From positions 62,001 to 126,000 of the forward strand of contig CANQOL010000002.1 in NCBI GenBank assembly GCA_947625475.1: a stretch of 64,000 nt of DNA, written 5' to 3'. Of this stretch, positions 43,006-51,039 are shown in pieces. Under the pieces are notes generated by a model, which was given only the letters and a program-made list of their open reading frames with translations, did no database searches and had not been told where the DNA came from. Origin of the DNA: an uncultured Acetatifactor sp. (GTDB taxonomy: Bacteria > Bacillota > Clostridia > Lachnospirales > Lachnospiraceae). The first letter of the stretch is position 1. Every line of letters starts with the position of its first letter. A program made the translations under genes and the position numbers.

Positions 43006-43034
43006 ATTGTAACATGCCTGTTCTCCGGTTGCAA
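43006..43034 (-). promoter_or_regulatory. Promoter of rpmE
   Basis: Minus strand -35 TTGCAA, 17-bp spacer, -10 TACAAT, about 80 nt upstream of the start. Confidence 0.75.
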
Positions 43035-43059
43035 TAGTTTTTTTGACATTTTTAGTTTT

Positions 43060-44691
43060 TTAGATAAATTTGTTCTTTTTCACCATGGCGACAAACTCCG
43101 CGTTGGATCTGGTGCGGGCAAACATGTCCAAAATCCGGTCGGTGGCCTCATCCGGCTTTAACCCGTTCAGAGCCCTGCGGATGATGGTAATGCCCTCCAG
43201 CTCTTCACTGCTCAGCAGCAAATCCTCTCTTCTGGTGCTGGACTTCTGAATGTCGATGGCCGGGAAGATACGCTTCTCGGAGAGCTTGCGGTCCAGGACC
43301 ACCTCCATATTGCCGGTGCCCTTGAATTCCTCATATACCACGTCGTCCATCTTGCTCCCGGTATCCACCAGCGCGGTGGCCAGAATGGTCAGGCTCCCGC
43401 CCTCTCTCATATTCCGGGCCGCCCCGAAAAACCGCTTGGGCATATGCAGGGCGGAGGGGTCCAGTCCTCCGGAAAGCGTTCTGCCGCTGGGCGGCACCAC
43501 CTGATTGTAGGCTCTGGTCAGCCGGGTGATGCTGTCAAGCAGGATCACCACATCCTTCTTGTGCTCCACCAGACGCTTTGCCCGCTCGATCACCATCTCG
43601 GAAACCCTCTTGTGGTGCTCCGGCAGTTCATCGAAGGTGGAGTAGATCACCTCCACATTGTTCCCCTGTATGGCCTCCTTGATGTCGGTCACCTCTTCAG
43701 GGCGCTCATCAATCAGCAGGATCAGCATGTGCATCTGCGGATTGGTGCGCAGGACGGACTTGGCCACCTCCTTTAAGAGAGTGGTCTTGCCTGCCTTGGG
43801 CGGGGAGACGATCATCCCTCTCTGCCCCTTGCCCACAGGGCTGAGCAGATCCATCACCCGCATGGCCACGCTGCAGCCCGGAGTCTCCAGCCTGATCCGG
43901 CTGTTGGGGAAGATGGGCGTCATATCCTCAAAGGCCATCCTCCTGGCGGATTCCTCCGGCGTATAGCCGTTGATGCTCCCCACAAAGAGCAGGGCGCTGA
44001 ATTTCTCCTGCTGAGTCTTGATCCTCTTGTTGCCCCGCAGAATATCTCCGGTCTTCAGCCCGAAACGGCGGATCTGGCTGGGCGCCACATACACGTCGTT
44101 GTCCCCGGGCATATAGTTGGCGGACCGTATAAAGCCGTAGCCGTCCGGCATCACCTCCAGGATCCCGTGAGCCTCCACGCCGCTGTCCAGTTCCTTGGGA
44201 TACTGGGTAGAATCGTAGGCATTGTCCGCCCGGTACGCTCTCTGGCCGGCAGATCCCTCCGCCACGCCTTCCCCCTCATTTTTCGCTCTCCCGTAGGTCT
44301 CGCCTCTCGCGCCTGCATCCCCCTCGTTCCTGGATCTGCCGTACCCCTCGTTCCTTGTCCCGGTCTCGCCCTCGCCTCTGGACCTGCCGTACCCCTCGTT
44401 CCTTGTCCCGGTCTCTCCTTCGTTCCTCGGCTTATATCCTTCGTTTCTTGTTCCGGATTCCCCTTCCGTTCTCACCCTGGTGCGGGCTTGATGCTCCGGT
44501 CTCTGGGCAGCCTCCGGTCTGGATGCGGCCTCCCCTTTCGCCGCCTCGGCCTTCGCCCTGTCCTTCTCGTCCTCCGCCAGCATCGCCTCAACCAGCTCTG
44601 CCTTTTTCATGACGGAAGTTCCCTTGATCCCGCGCACCTTCGCCAACTCCCTCAAATGCACCAGCGCCAATGACTCATACTTTTCTCTCAT
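43060..44691 (-). CDS. rho: Transcription termination factor Rho with Arg/Gly/Glu-rich insert
   Basis: 543 residues, longer than the ~420 of E. coli Rho. N-terminal Rho_N helix-extended-loop-helix ([25 protein letters not shown]), then residues ~45-165 are a low-complexity insert with 14-residue repeats ([14 protein letters not shown] and variants). The RNA-binding cold-shock part ([20 protein letters not shown]) and the hexameric ATPase follow, with Walker [11 protein letters not shown] (~297), [12 protein letters not shown], the Q-loop/R-loop region [13 protein letters not shown] and a C-terminal [10 protein letters not shown]. The insert is positively charged and disordered-looking, like the insertion domains of Rho in other gut bacteria. 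AGGAGGAACT precedes the ATG. Confidence 0.96.
   Translation of the reverse strand: MREKYESLALVHLRELAKVRGIKGTSVMKKAELVEAMLAEDEKDRAKAEAAKGEAASRPEAAQRPEHQARTRVRTEGESGTRNEGYKPRNEGETGTRNEGYGRSRGEGETGTRNEGYGRSRNEGDAGARGETYGRAKNEGEGVAEGSAGQRAYRADNAYDSTQYPKELDSGVEAHGILEVMPDGYGFIRSANYMPGDNDVYVAPSQIRRFGLKTGDILRGNKRIKTQQEKFSALLFVGSINGYTPEESARRMAFEDMTPIFPNSRIRLETPGCSVAMRVMDLLSPVGKGQRGMIVSPPKAGKTTLLKEVAKSVLRTNPQMHMLILLIDERPEEVTDIKEAIQGNNVEVIYSTFDELPEHHKRVSEMVIERAKRLVEHKKDVVILLDSITRLTRAYNQVVPPSGRTLSGGLDPSALHMPKRFFGAARNMREGGSLTILATALVDTGSKMDDVVYEEFKGTGNMEVVLDRKLSEKRIFPAIDIQKSSTRREDLLLSSEELEGITIIRRALNGLKPDEATDRILDMFARTRSNAEFVAMVKKNKFI
44270..44470. repeat. In-frame ~42-bp tandem repeats within rho
   Basis: Plus-strand units share CCTCGTTCCTTGTCCCGGTC and GGACCTGCCGTACC-type stretches, encoding the [14 protein letters not shown] units. 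Four to five imperfect copies keep the frame. Confidence 0.8.
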
Positions 44692-44707
44692 AGTTCCTCC
44701 TACAATA

Positions 44708-44736
44708 ATTTTAAAACACCACGCCTCCCACATCAA
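44708..44736 (-). promoter_or_regulatory. Predicted promoter of rho
   Basis: Minus strand -35 TTGATG, 17-bp spacer, -10 TAAAAT, close to the start (leader about 10 nt). Confidence 0.55.
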
Positions 44737-44883
44737 ACCATATTAAACTGAAAACAAGGGGTAATTCGTTAGATATGACCTGGATAAGTCCCAAGAGGGC
44801 TTCTGCGGTAACTCTCATTATAATACATTTTCGTGCAAATAGGAAGTAAAAATTTCCGAAAACGGATTATTTTCGAGAAGATC

Positions 44884-44912
44884 TTGAAAAAACAGCCCGT
44901 TCCTATTAAAAT
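44884..44912 (+). promoter_or_regulatory. Predicted promoter of the malic enzyme gene
   Basis: -35 TTGAAA, 17-bp spacer, -10 TAAAAT, about 75 nt upstream of the start. The rest of 44692-44989 holds the divergent rho promoter and no gene. Confidence 0.65.
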
Positions 44913-44989
44913 AAGGGATACGAAAGGGTGCCGCAAAGGCAGTCCTTTCCTTTTAAACAACGCCCGGCCAGCGGGCAGGGAGGTAAGTT

Positions 44990-46138
44990 ATGACAATCAA
45001 CGAAAAAGCCCTGATGCTCCATGAACAGTGGAACGGCAAGCTGGAGACCGTCGCCAAGTCTCCCGTGAGATCCAGGGAGGATCTCTCTCTGGCCTACACC
45101 CCCGGCGTGGCAGAGCCCTGCAGGGTGATCGCCCAGGACAGGGAGGCCGCCTACAAATACACAATGAAGTCCAACACCGTGGCGGTGGTGTCCGACGGCA
45201 GCGCCGTGCTCGGCCTGGGCAACATCGGCCCCTACGCCGCCATGCCCGTCATGGAGGGCAAGGCCGTCCTGTTTAAGGAGTTCGGAGGCGTAAACGCCGT
45301 CCCCATCTGCCTGGACACCCAGGATGTGGAAGAGATCATCAAAACAGTCACCTATCTGGCGCCCGGCTTCGGCGGGATCAACCTGGAGGATATCTCCGCC
45401 CCCCGGTGCTTCGAGATCGAGGAACGGCTGAAGGCCGCCCTGGATATCCCCGTCTTCCATGACGACCAGCACGGCACCGCCATTGTGGTCCTGGCCGGCA
45501 TTATCAATGCCCTGGAGGTCGTGGACAAGAAGAAGGAGGACTGCCGGGTGGTGGTGAACGGCGCCGGCAGCGCGGGAGTGGCCATCACCAGGCTCCTGCT
45601 CACCTACGGTTTCCCCAACATCATTCTCTGCGACAAGGTGGGCATCCTCTCCCGGCACACCCCGGGGCTTAACTGGATGCAGCAGAAGATGACGGAAGTG
45701 ACCAATCCCGACGGGGAGACGGGATCCCTGGCAGACGCCCTCAGGGGCGCCGACATCTTTGTGGGTGTATCCGCCCCGGGCATTGTCACCCCCGAGATGG
45801 TGGCCTCCATGAACCGCGACTCCATCCTCTTTGCCATGGCAAACCCGGTGCCCGAGATCATGCCGGATCTGGCAAAGGCCGCCGGAGCCAGGGTGGTGGG
45901 CACCGGCCGGAGCGACTTCCCCAACCAGGTCAACAATGTGGTGGCCTTTCCCGGCATCTTCAAGGGCGCCCTGGAGGGCAGAGCCTCTCAGATTACCGAG
46001 GAAATGAAGCTGGCCGCCGCCAAAGCCATCGCCGGGCTTGTACCCCGGGAAGCCCTCAGCGAGGACAATATTATGCCCGAGGCATTTGACCCCCGGGTGG
46101 CCCAGGTGGTCGCCGACGCCGTCAAGGCAAATATCTGA
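44990..46138 (+). CDS. NAD(P)-dependent malic enzyme
   Basis: 382 residues, the short MaeB-like form without a phosphotransacetylase domain. Converts malate to pyruvate and CO2. N-terminal SLAYTPGVAEPCR, TVAVVSDGSAVLGLGNIGP, the metal site VFHDDQHGTAIV and the dinucleotide-binding VVVNGAGSAGVAI are intact; AMANPVPEIMPD and GTGRSDFPNQVNNVVAFPGIF follow. Cofactor preference cannot be told by eye. GGGAGGTAAGTT precedes the ATG. Followed 20 bp later by the DUF4364 gene, probably co-transcribed. Confidence 0.95.
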   Translation: MTINEKALMLHEQWNGKLETVAKSPVRSREDLSLAYTPGVAEPCRVIAQDREAAYKYTMKSNTVAVVSDGSAVLGLGNIGPYAAMPVMEGKAVLFKEFGGVNAVPICLDTQDVEEIIKTVTYLAPGFGGINLEDISAPRCFEIEERLKAALDIPVFHDDQHGTAIVVLAGIINALEVVDKKKEDCRVVVNGAGSAGVAITRLLLTYGFPNIILCDKVGILSRHTPGLNWMQQKMTEVTNPDGETGSLADALRGADIFVGVSAPGIVTPEMVASMNRDSILFAMANPVPEIMPDLAKAAGARVVGTGRSDFPNQVNNVVAFPGIFKGALEGRASQITEEMKLAAAKAIAGLVPREALSEDNIMPEAFDPRVAQVVADAVKANI

Positions 46139-46158
46139 TCCATCCCAGGGAGGTATCC

Positions 46159-46674
46159 ATGCTGCAAGATCCTTTGACCCTCTATAAGCTGATCATTCTC
46201 TACATGTTGGACCGGGTCGCTTTCCCCCTGACCGCCGCACAGGTGAGCGATTTTCTGCTGGAACGGGATTACACCAATTTTCTGACCCTGCAGCAGGCGC
46301 TGGGGGAGCTGTCGGAGGCCGGCATGGTGGACGCCCGCAGCCTTCACAACCGCACCTATCTGTACCTCACCGAGGAAGGGCGCAGCACCCTGCGCTACTT
46401 TGAAAACCGGATCAGTCCCGCCATACGGGAAGAAATCGGCTCGTATCTCCGGGAAAACGAAATGTCCCTGCGCAACGAGGTATCCGTCCAGGGGGATTAT
46501 TACAAGGCCGTCTCCGGCGGCTATGAGGCCCATCTGGTGGCCAAAGACCGGGGTGAGCGTCTCATTGAGCTGACCCTGTCGGTGCCCACAAAGGAGACGG
46601 CGGCCTCCATCTGTGACAATTGGCAGACAAAAAACCAGGAAATCTACCAATACCTGATCAGGCAGCTGTTCTAA
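46159..46674 (+). CDS. DUF4364-family protein, winged-helix-like
   Basis: 171 residues. MLQDPLTLYKLIILYMLDRV and FLTLQQALGELSEAGMVDAR read like the winged-helix N-terminus of DUF4364 proteins, with NRTYLYLTEEGRSTLRYF as the wing. No membrane segment. Probably a small transcriptional regulator; target unknown. GGGAGGTATCC precedes the ATG. Confidence 0.85.
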   Translation: MLQDPLTLYKLIILYMLDRVAFPLTAAQVSDFLLERDYTNFLTLQQALGELSEAGMVDARSLHNRTYLYLTEEGRSTLRYFENRISPAIREEIGSYLRENEMSLRNEVSVQGDYYKAVSGGYEAHLVAKDRGERLIELTLSVPTKETAASICDNWQTKNQEIYQYLIRQLF

Positions 46675-46722
46675 TCAAAGCGGCTGCCTGCCTCTTACTC
46701 CCGTCCTCACAGCCTCCCTCTT

Positions 46723-47790
46723 CTAGCGCCAGTCCATGATCTCCCGCAGCCTCGCCGTGAGTTCCTCCGCCGCCAGCCCGTGGGCCCTCTCGATGGGATG
46801 ATAGTTGGCCGCATAGCCCACGCTCCCGTCCTGCTCGGGAAGGCGGACCGTGTAAAGCCTCTCATCCCCCGTCTCCTGCACAAGCTCTTCACAGGCCTGA
46901 CAGATAAAGGGATACAGCCGGTCTCCCATCAGTCCAAAGGCGCATACAATCACCGCCTGGGGATTGTGCTCCCGCAGCACTCTTAGGAATGCCTTGTACT
47001 CCCTCTGATACTCCCTCTGTCTGGCCGGATCGTCCTGGCAATAGCTGTCGTCGTTGGTGCCCAGGTTCAGCACCACCAGATCCGGCACATACCGCGAGAA
47101 ATCCCACTTCAGCTCCTGGGGCCTTGACACGCCCCCGAAGGTATCCTGGGAAAGCCCGTACGCCTCATAATAGGGGGGCAGAAGCTCCGAAACCTCCCGG
47201 CGGGAGGGATCCGGGGTGTAGCCGGAGATGATCCCATAGCCGCTGGCGGAGAACATGCTGTAATCCGCTCCCAGGGCCATGGCCGTCTTGTAGGCGTAGG
47301 CCTTTGTCACATCCTCCGTGGCCGTGGAAAAGGGATGCTCGCAGTCCTCGTCATCCACGCCGTAGCCGCAGGTGATGGAGTCCCCCACGAACTCGATTCT
47401 GCGGGAGCTGACCGGGACCAGCCGCACCTGGGCCTGATCCTCTGTCCAGACCGCGCGGATCCCCACGGCGGACATGGCGCACTCCGAGAGCTTTATGATC
47501 CGGACCCTGTCGTCCTTCCCCAGATTCAGAAGCCGCACTCTCTTCTCCGGCTCGTCCATGCACAGATCCGCCCTCCGCTCCGGGCCTATGTAGACGGCGG
47601 CCCGGGCATAGTTGCCCTCATTCCCTTTCACCCGGGATGCCTCGCCTCCCGCAAAGACCACCTCCAGGGTGCCCTCCGCGCCTGTAAACTCGATCCCCGA
47701 GCCCGACATTCCCAGCCAGAGCGTCTCCCCGGCCGGATATACACGTCCCACCCATTTTACCTGCTGCTGCGTCAGTTCTATCCTTTTCAC
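46723..47790 (-). CDS. CE2-like SGNH/GDSL carbohydrate esterase
   Basis: 355 residues, no signal peptide. N-terminal ~110 residues form a jelly-roll-like domain (LWLGMSGSGIEFTGAEG) and the rest is an SGNH hydrolase with block I FVGDSITCGYGV, block III VVLNLGTNDDSY, and the catalytic His in ANYHPIERAHGLAAEEL. The layout is that of CE2 acetylxylan/acetylmannan esterases, which remove acetyl groups from oligosaccharides. Start is a GTG at 47790 after GGGAGAAAAACG. Likely helps the hemicellulose-type genes nearby. Confidence 0.85.
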   Translation of the reverse strand: MKRIELTQQQVKWVGRVYPAGETLWLGMSGSGIEFTGAEGTLEVVFAGGEASRVKGNEGNYARAAVYIGPERRADLCMDEPEKRVRLLNLGKDDRVRIIKLSECAMSAVGIRAVWTEDQAQVRLVPVSSRRIEFVGDSITCGYGVDDEDCEHPFSTATEDVTKAYAYKTAMALGADYSMFSASGYGIISGYTPDPSRREVSELLPPYYEAYGLSQDTFGGVSRPQELKWDFSRYVPDLVVLNLGTNDDSYCQDDPARQREYQREYKAFLRVLREHNPQAVIVCAFGLMGDRLYPFICQACEELVQETGDERLYTVRLPEQDGSVGYAANYHPIERAHGLAAEELTARLREIMDWR

Positions 47791-47984
47791 CGTTTTTCTC
47801 CCTGTATGATAAGATGTTTTTCCCGGCAGGCAGTCAGCGCCGCACTCCGGGATCTATGAAAATTGTAGCATACTGCCTCAAAAAAACAAGGCAAAATTCC
47901 TCTTCCGCGGAAATCTGTCCCCTATATTTTCTCCTTCTCCCGAAATTTTTTCAAAAATTCAAAAAATTTTTCCCAAAAAGGCTC

Positions 47985-48012
47985 TTGCTTTTCTGCCGCA
48001 ACGTGTTATAAT
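47985..48012 (+). promoter_or_regulatory. Promoter of tRNA-Val
   Basis: -35 TTGCTT, 16-bp spacer, -10 TATAAT; same box pair as the tRNA-Pro promoter. The tRNA begins 14 bases after. Confidence 0.75.
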
Positions 48013-48025
48013 AAGGGACATGGAA

Positions 48026-48099
48026 GGAAGCATAGCTCAGCTGGGATGAGCGTTCGCCTCACACGCGAGAGGTCATGGGTTCGAGCCCCATTGCTTCCA
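48026..48099 (+). tRNA. tRNA-Val (anticodon CAC)
   Basis: Acceptor arms GGAAGCA/TGCTTCC, anticodon stem TTCGC/GCGAG with loop CTCACAC (anticodon CAC), T arm ATGGG-TTCGAGC-CCCAT. Discriminator A; CCA not encoded. Confidence 0.93.
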
Positions 48100-48103
48100 C
48101 TGA

Positions 48104-48136
48104 AAAGAACCGCTGCAGACGCAGCGGTTCTTTTTT
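48104..48136 (+). terminator. Terminator of tRNA-Val
   Basis: AAGAACCGCTGC and GCAGCGGTTCTT form a 12-bp stem, followed by T's. Confidence 0.9.
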
Positions 48137-48171
48137 AATCCCCGGTTTCATTCCTCTTCCTCTTTTGTTCC

Positions 48172-48251
48172 TGCGGACAACAGGACTTGAACCTGCACCC
48201 TCTCGGACCAGAACCTAAATCTGGCGCGTCTGCCAATTCCGCCATATCCGC
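48172..48251 (-). tRNA. tRNA-Leu (anticodon TAG)
   Basis: Acceptor arms GCGGATA/TGTCCGC, anticodon stem CCAGA/TCTGG with loop TTTAGGT (anticodon TAG), short class II variable arm, T arm GCAGG-TTCAAGT-CCTGT. Last of five tRNAs on this strand. Confidence 0.92.
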
Positions 48252-48326
48252 CCGCCGCCCGGATCTCTTCCGGTCTAAATTGATAAAAACCCCCAAAGCC
48301 GTCTCCGGGGACCTTGGGGATCTTTC

Positions 48327-48399
48327 TGAGACATCCGGGACTCGAACCCGGGACAACTTGATTAAAAGTCAAGTGCTCTACCACCTGAGCTAATGTCCC
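48327..48399 (-). tRNA. tRNA-Lys (anticodon TTT)
   Basis: Acceptor GGGACAT/ATGTCTC (one G-T), anticodon stem CTTGA/TCAAG with loop CTTTTAA (anticodon TTT), T arm CCGGG-TTCGAGT-CCCGG. Discriminator A. Confidence 0.93.
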
Positions 48400-48409
48400 T
48401 CAGCAAAAA

Positions 48410-48481
48410 CAGGGCTAGCTGGATTCGAACCAGCGTCTGCAGCAGTCAAAGTGCTGTGCCTTACCGCTTGGCGATAGCCCT
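48410..48481 (-). tRNA. tRNA-Gln (anticodon TTG)
   Basis: Acceptor AGGGCTA/TAGCCCT, anticodon stem CAGCA/TGCTG with loop CTTTGAC (anticodon TTG), T arm GCTGG-TTCGAAT-CCAGC. Discriminator G. Confidence 0.92.
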
Positions 48482-48525
48482 TTACATGACACCAAGCGTG
48501 TCACTCAGACACATTGGGAAAAGAG

Positions 48526-48600
48526 GGTGGGTAAAGGGATTCGAACCCTTGACCTTCAGAGCCACAATCTGACGCGCTAACCAGCTGTGCTATACCCACC
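48526..48600 (-). tRNA. tRNA-His (anticodon GTG)
   Basis: Acceptor GTGGGTA/TACCCAC with an extra 5' G opposite the C discriminator, as expected for tRNA-His. Anticodon stem TCAGA/TCTGA with loop TTGTGGC (anticodon GTG), T arm AAGGG-TTCGAAT-CCCTT. Confidence 0.93.
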
Positions 48601-48625
48601 ATATATAATTGGAAGGAGTTCCAAA

Positions 48626-48699
<74 letters not shown>

Positions 48700-48726
48700 A
48701 GTTCGGCGGTCACACCGACGAATGAT

Positions 48727-48755
48727 ATTGTATCGCATGGGTCTTTCTTTGTCAA
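48727..48755 (-). promoter_or_regulatory. Promoter of the five-tRNA cluster
   Basis: Minus strand perfect -35 TTGACA, 17-bp spacer, -10 TACAAT, about 28 bases before tRNA-Arg. Confidence 0.8.
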
Positions 48756-48791
48756 GCCTTTTCCCAATGTTTTTTGCGCTCCCGGGGGCCG

Positions 48792-49328
48792 TCAACCCCT
48801 GCCCTTTTTCAGGAAATCCTCCCGGATATACCGGAAGGTTTCCTTCTCTCCCTTCCTGGCCAGCATCTCCAGAAGCTCCCTGAGCCGGTCCCGGGTCTGG
48901 GGATGCATGAAGTCCTGATGCCCCTCCGCCTTCTCAAAGTAGGCCAGGGCGTCCCCGTCCCGGTACTTTTCCCCGTTGTAAACCTTGCTGGCGGCGATCC
49001 GGTCCATGACCATCTCCACCAGATACCGGTCCGGCATGGGAACCGGCTTCATGCCGCTGCGGGTAAAATCAATCCAGTACTCCCAGTGGTGGCGGTTGCG
49101 CCCCTTGTGGTGGAGCCAGGCGGCGGAATAGCCCTTCTCGTCCCGCTCCGCCGCGTTGGGGCTGCGGTTGCCCTGATAGTATTTGATCCCCGTGGCAAAC
49201 TCCGTGGGGCCGTACTTGGACAGATCGTGGGTAAGCCCCTGCCGGTACAGTCCCACCTGAAAGCATCCCTTCGCCACCAGATACTTGTGGCGCGTTATGG
49301 TCTTAAAATGCTGCCACGCCTTTCCCAT
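48792..49328 (-). CDS. DUF5662-family protein
   Basis: 178 residues, His/Tyr/Trp-rich (HFKTITRHKYLVAKGCFQVG, LTHDLSKYGPTEF, AWLHHKGRNRHHWEYWIDF). The HDLSK and HHKGRNRHHWEYW stretches are the family's conserved core and suggest a metal site. No signal peptide. Function unknown. Lies 27 bp after the GH39 stop, so it is the last gene of the glycan-use run. Confidence 0.8.
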   Translation of the reverse strand: MGKAWQHFKTITRHKYLVAKGCFQVGLYRQGLTHDLSKYGPTEFATGIKYYQGNRSPNAAERDEKGYSAAWLHHKGRNRHHWEYWIDFTRSGMKPVPMPDRYLVEMVMDRIAASKVYNGEKYRDGDALAYFEKAEGHQDFMHPQTRDRLRELLEMLARKGEKETFRYIREDFLKKGRG

Positions 49329-49355
49329 GTCCTTTTCCTCTCCCCGGCGGCCCCT

Positions 49356-50879
49356 TCAGACGCCCAAAAGGGCCCGCTCATACTCATAGCCCCGGTCGGG
49401 TGTCAGCGCGCCGGCCGTCAGTTCAAAGTAAACCACTCCGTTTCTGCCCAGGGAAAGCTCTATGTCTGCTCTCCCCTCCCGGCTTCGGATCCTGGCCGTC
49501 TCAAGGAGCGGAGTGGCCGCCTCCCGCAGCAGCTCCCTCTGATCCTCCCGCAGATGGGCGGGCTCTCCCATATCGTGCCATGCCTTCAGGGGATTGCAGA
49601 CCTTCTCGTCCACCGAGCGGGTCAGCAGGCAGTATTCCTCCCGGGCCGCCGGAAGGGAGAGCAGAACCCTTCTGCGCTCCTGATCCCCGGGCCCTTTTAC
49701 CTCATTCCAGGCCACGCCCAGATAGTCCCCGTTCTCCCGCCGCAGCACCACCGCAGCGTCGTCCCGGTACACGCACTCCCCGCCGCTCTCCTGAAGCCTT
49801 TTGTAAAAAACAAAGGTCCAGAACACAGGCTTGGGAATGCAGCCCTCCGCCACCATGCCGAAGCCTCCGTGGAAGGGCGTAAAGGGCACTCCCTGCTCTT
49901 CAAACACATCCCCGAAGGTCCAGTAGGAGTAGGACTCGTTCACATCCCCCAGCCGGGAGAGCTGCCGGGCGATGCAGGCCCCGTTCAGATTGGTGTCATG
50001 GATCACTCCCTTGGGGGTGTAGGAGGTGTTGAACTCCGTAATGTGGATGGGCAGTCCCCGATACTCCGGGTATCTGTCGATGATATCCCGGGTGGTCTGC
50101 AGATTGGCAAAGCCCACCTCCGGATCCATCAGGCGGGAATAGTCGTAATGTCCCTCCCGGTCCGGCTGTTCGATGGTATAGTGATGTCTGGTCACAAAGT
50201 CCACCGGGATCCTGTTCTCATGGCAGTACTCCATAAAGGCCCCGATCCACTTTTCGTCGGTGCCGCCGCACACGGCGGGGCCTCCCACCCGGAACCGGGG
50301 ATCCACCTCCTTGACCGCCTCAAAGCTTCTGTGGAAGAGCTTCAGGTATTCCTCCAGATCGGCCCCCTCCCAGAAGCCCCACAGATTGGGCTCGTTCCAG
50401 ACCTCCACCGGCCAGGTCACCACCTCGTCCGCCCCGTAGCGGTCCATGAGATGCCGAAGTAGCCCCTGGATCATCCCACACCAGATCCCATAGTCCTTCG
50501 GCGGGGTGGTGTGGGCCTGCCAGTAAAAGAGGGTCTGGGTGCCCTTTGCCAGCTTTCCGGGCATAAAGCCCAGCTCCAGGAAGGGCTTCAGCCCCACCTG
50601 GCGGTAGCTGTCCATCACCCGGTCCAGGTAGGTGAAATTCAGCTCCCACCTGGTCTCCCCGTTCTCTTCATATTCCTGATAGATGGCCATATCGTCGCTG
50701 AACAGCCCGTGGCCCCGGATGTGCCGGAAGCCTATGTGACGCTGGACATAGGCCAGTTCCTCCTGGTATTCACGGGTCAGCGCCAGCCCCATCCTTCCGG
50801 TGCCCACGCAGAAATCCACATGGTTGCGGAAGGGGACCCGGTCCCCCTCCTGCACCGTGATTTTTTTATCTCCCTCCAT
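49356..50879 (-). CDS. GH39-family glycosidase, beta-xylosidase-like
   Basis: 507 residues, no signal peptide. The acid/base is in PVEVWNEPNLWGFW (~residue 161) and the nucleophile in IHITEFNTSYTP (~residue 281), as in GH39 beta-xylosidases; FRHIRGHGLFSDDM and KPFLELGFMPGKLA are conserved. A C-terminal beta domain follows. Would release xylose from xylo-oligosaccharides in the cytoplasm. GGAGAAGGAAT precedes the ATG. A 14-bp repeat array separates it from GH43 upstream. Confidence 0.92.
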   Translation of the reverse strand: MEGDKKITVQEGDRVPFRNHVDFCVGTGRMGLALTREYQEELAYVQRHIGFRHIRGHGLFSDDMAIYQEYEENGETRWELNFTYLDRVMDSYRQVGLKPFLELGFMPGKLAKGTQTLFYWQAHTTPPKDYGIWCGMIQGLLRHLMDRYGADEVVTWPVEVWNEPNLWGFWEGADLEEYLKLFHRSFEAVKEVDPRFRVGGPAVCGGTDEKWIGAFMEYCHENRIPVDFVTRHHYTIEQPDREGHYDYSRLMDPEVGFANLQTTRDIIDRYPEYRGLPIHITEFNTSYTPKGVIHDTNLNGACIARQLSRLGDVNESYSYWTFGDVFEEQGVPFTPFHGGFGMVAEGCIPKPVFWTFVFYKRLQESGGECVYRDDAAVVLRRENGDYLGVAWNEVKGPGDQERRRVLLSLPAAREEYCLLTRSVDEKVCNPLKAWHDMGEPAHLREDQRELLREAATPLLETARIRSREGRADIELSLGRNGVVYFELTAGALTPDRGYEYERALLGV

Positions 50880-50919
50880 ATTCCTTCTCCTTTATTCTCT
50901 TTCCCGTGTGCCGGGCGCC

Positions 50920-51015
50920 GCCCTCGGGCCGGTGCCCTTGGGCCGGTGCCTTTGAGCTGATGCCCTTGGACAAATGTCCTTGGGCTGAGGCCCTTGGCAT
51001 TAGCCCTTGCAGGCT
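50920..51015. repeat. 14-bp repeat array between GH43 and GH39
   Basis: Seven imperfect units on the plus strand with a GCCCTTGG-type core about every 14 bp (for example CCCTTGGGCCGGTG, CCCTTGGACAAATG). Cores resemble, on the opposite strand, those of the lacZ array at 14985-15122. Confidence 0.8.
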
Positions 51016-51039
51016 GTCCCGCCGGGCAGGCCGCCGCCC

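Noticed and set aside
44270..44470. Possible CRISPR or intergenic repeat
   Set aside because: The repeats are in frame within an intact rho gene and encode the Arg/Gly/Glu-rich insert.
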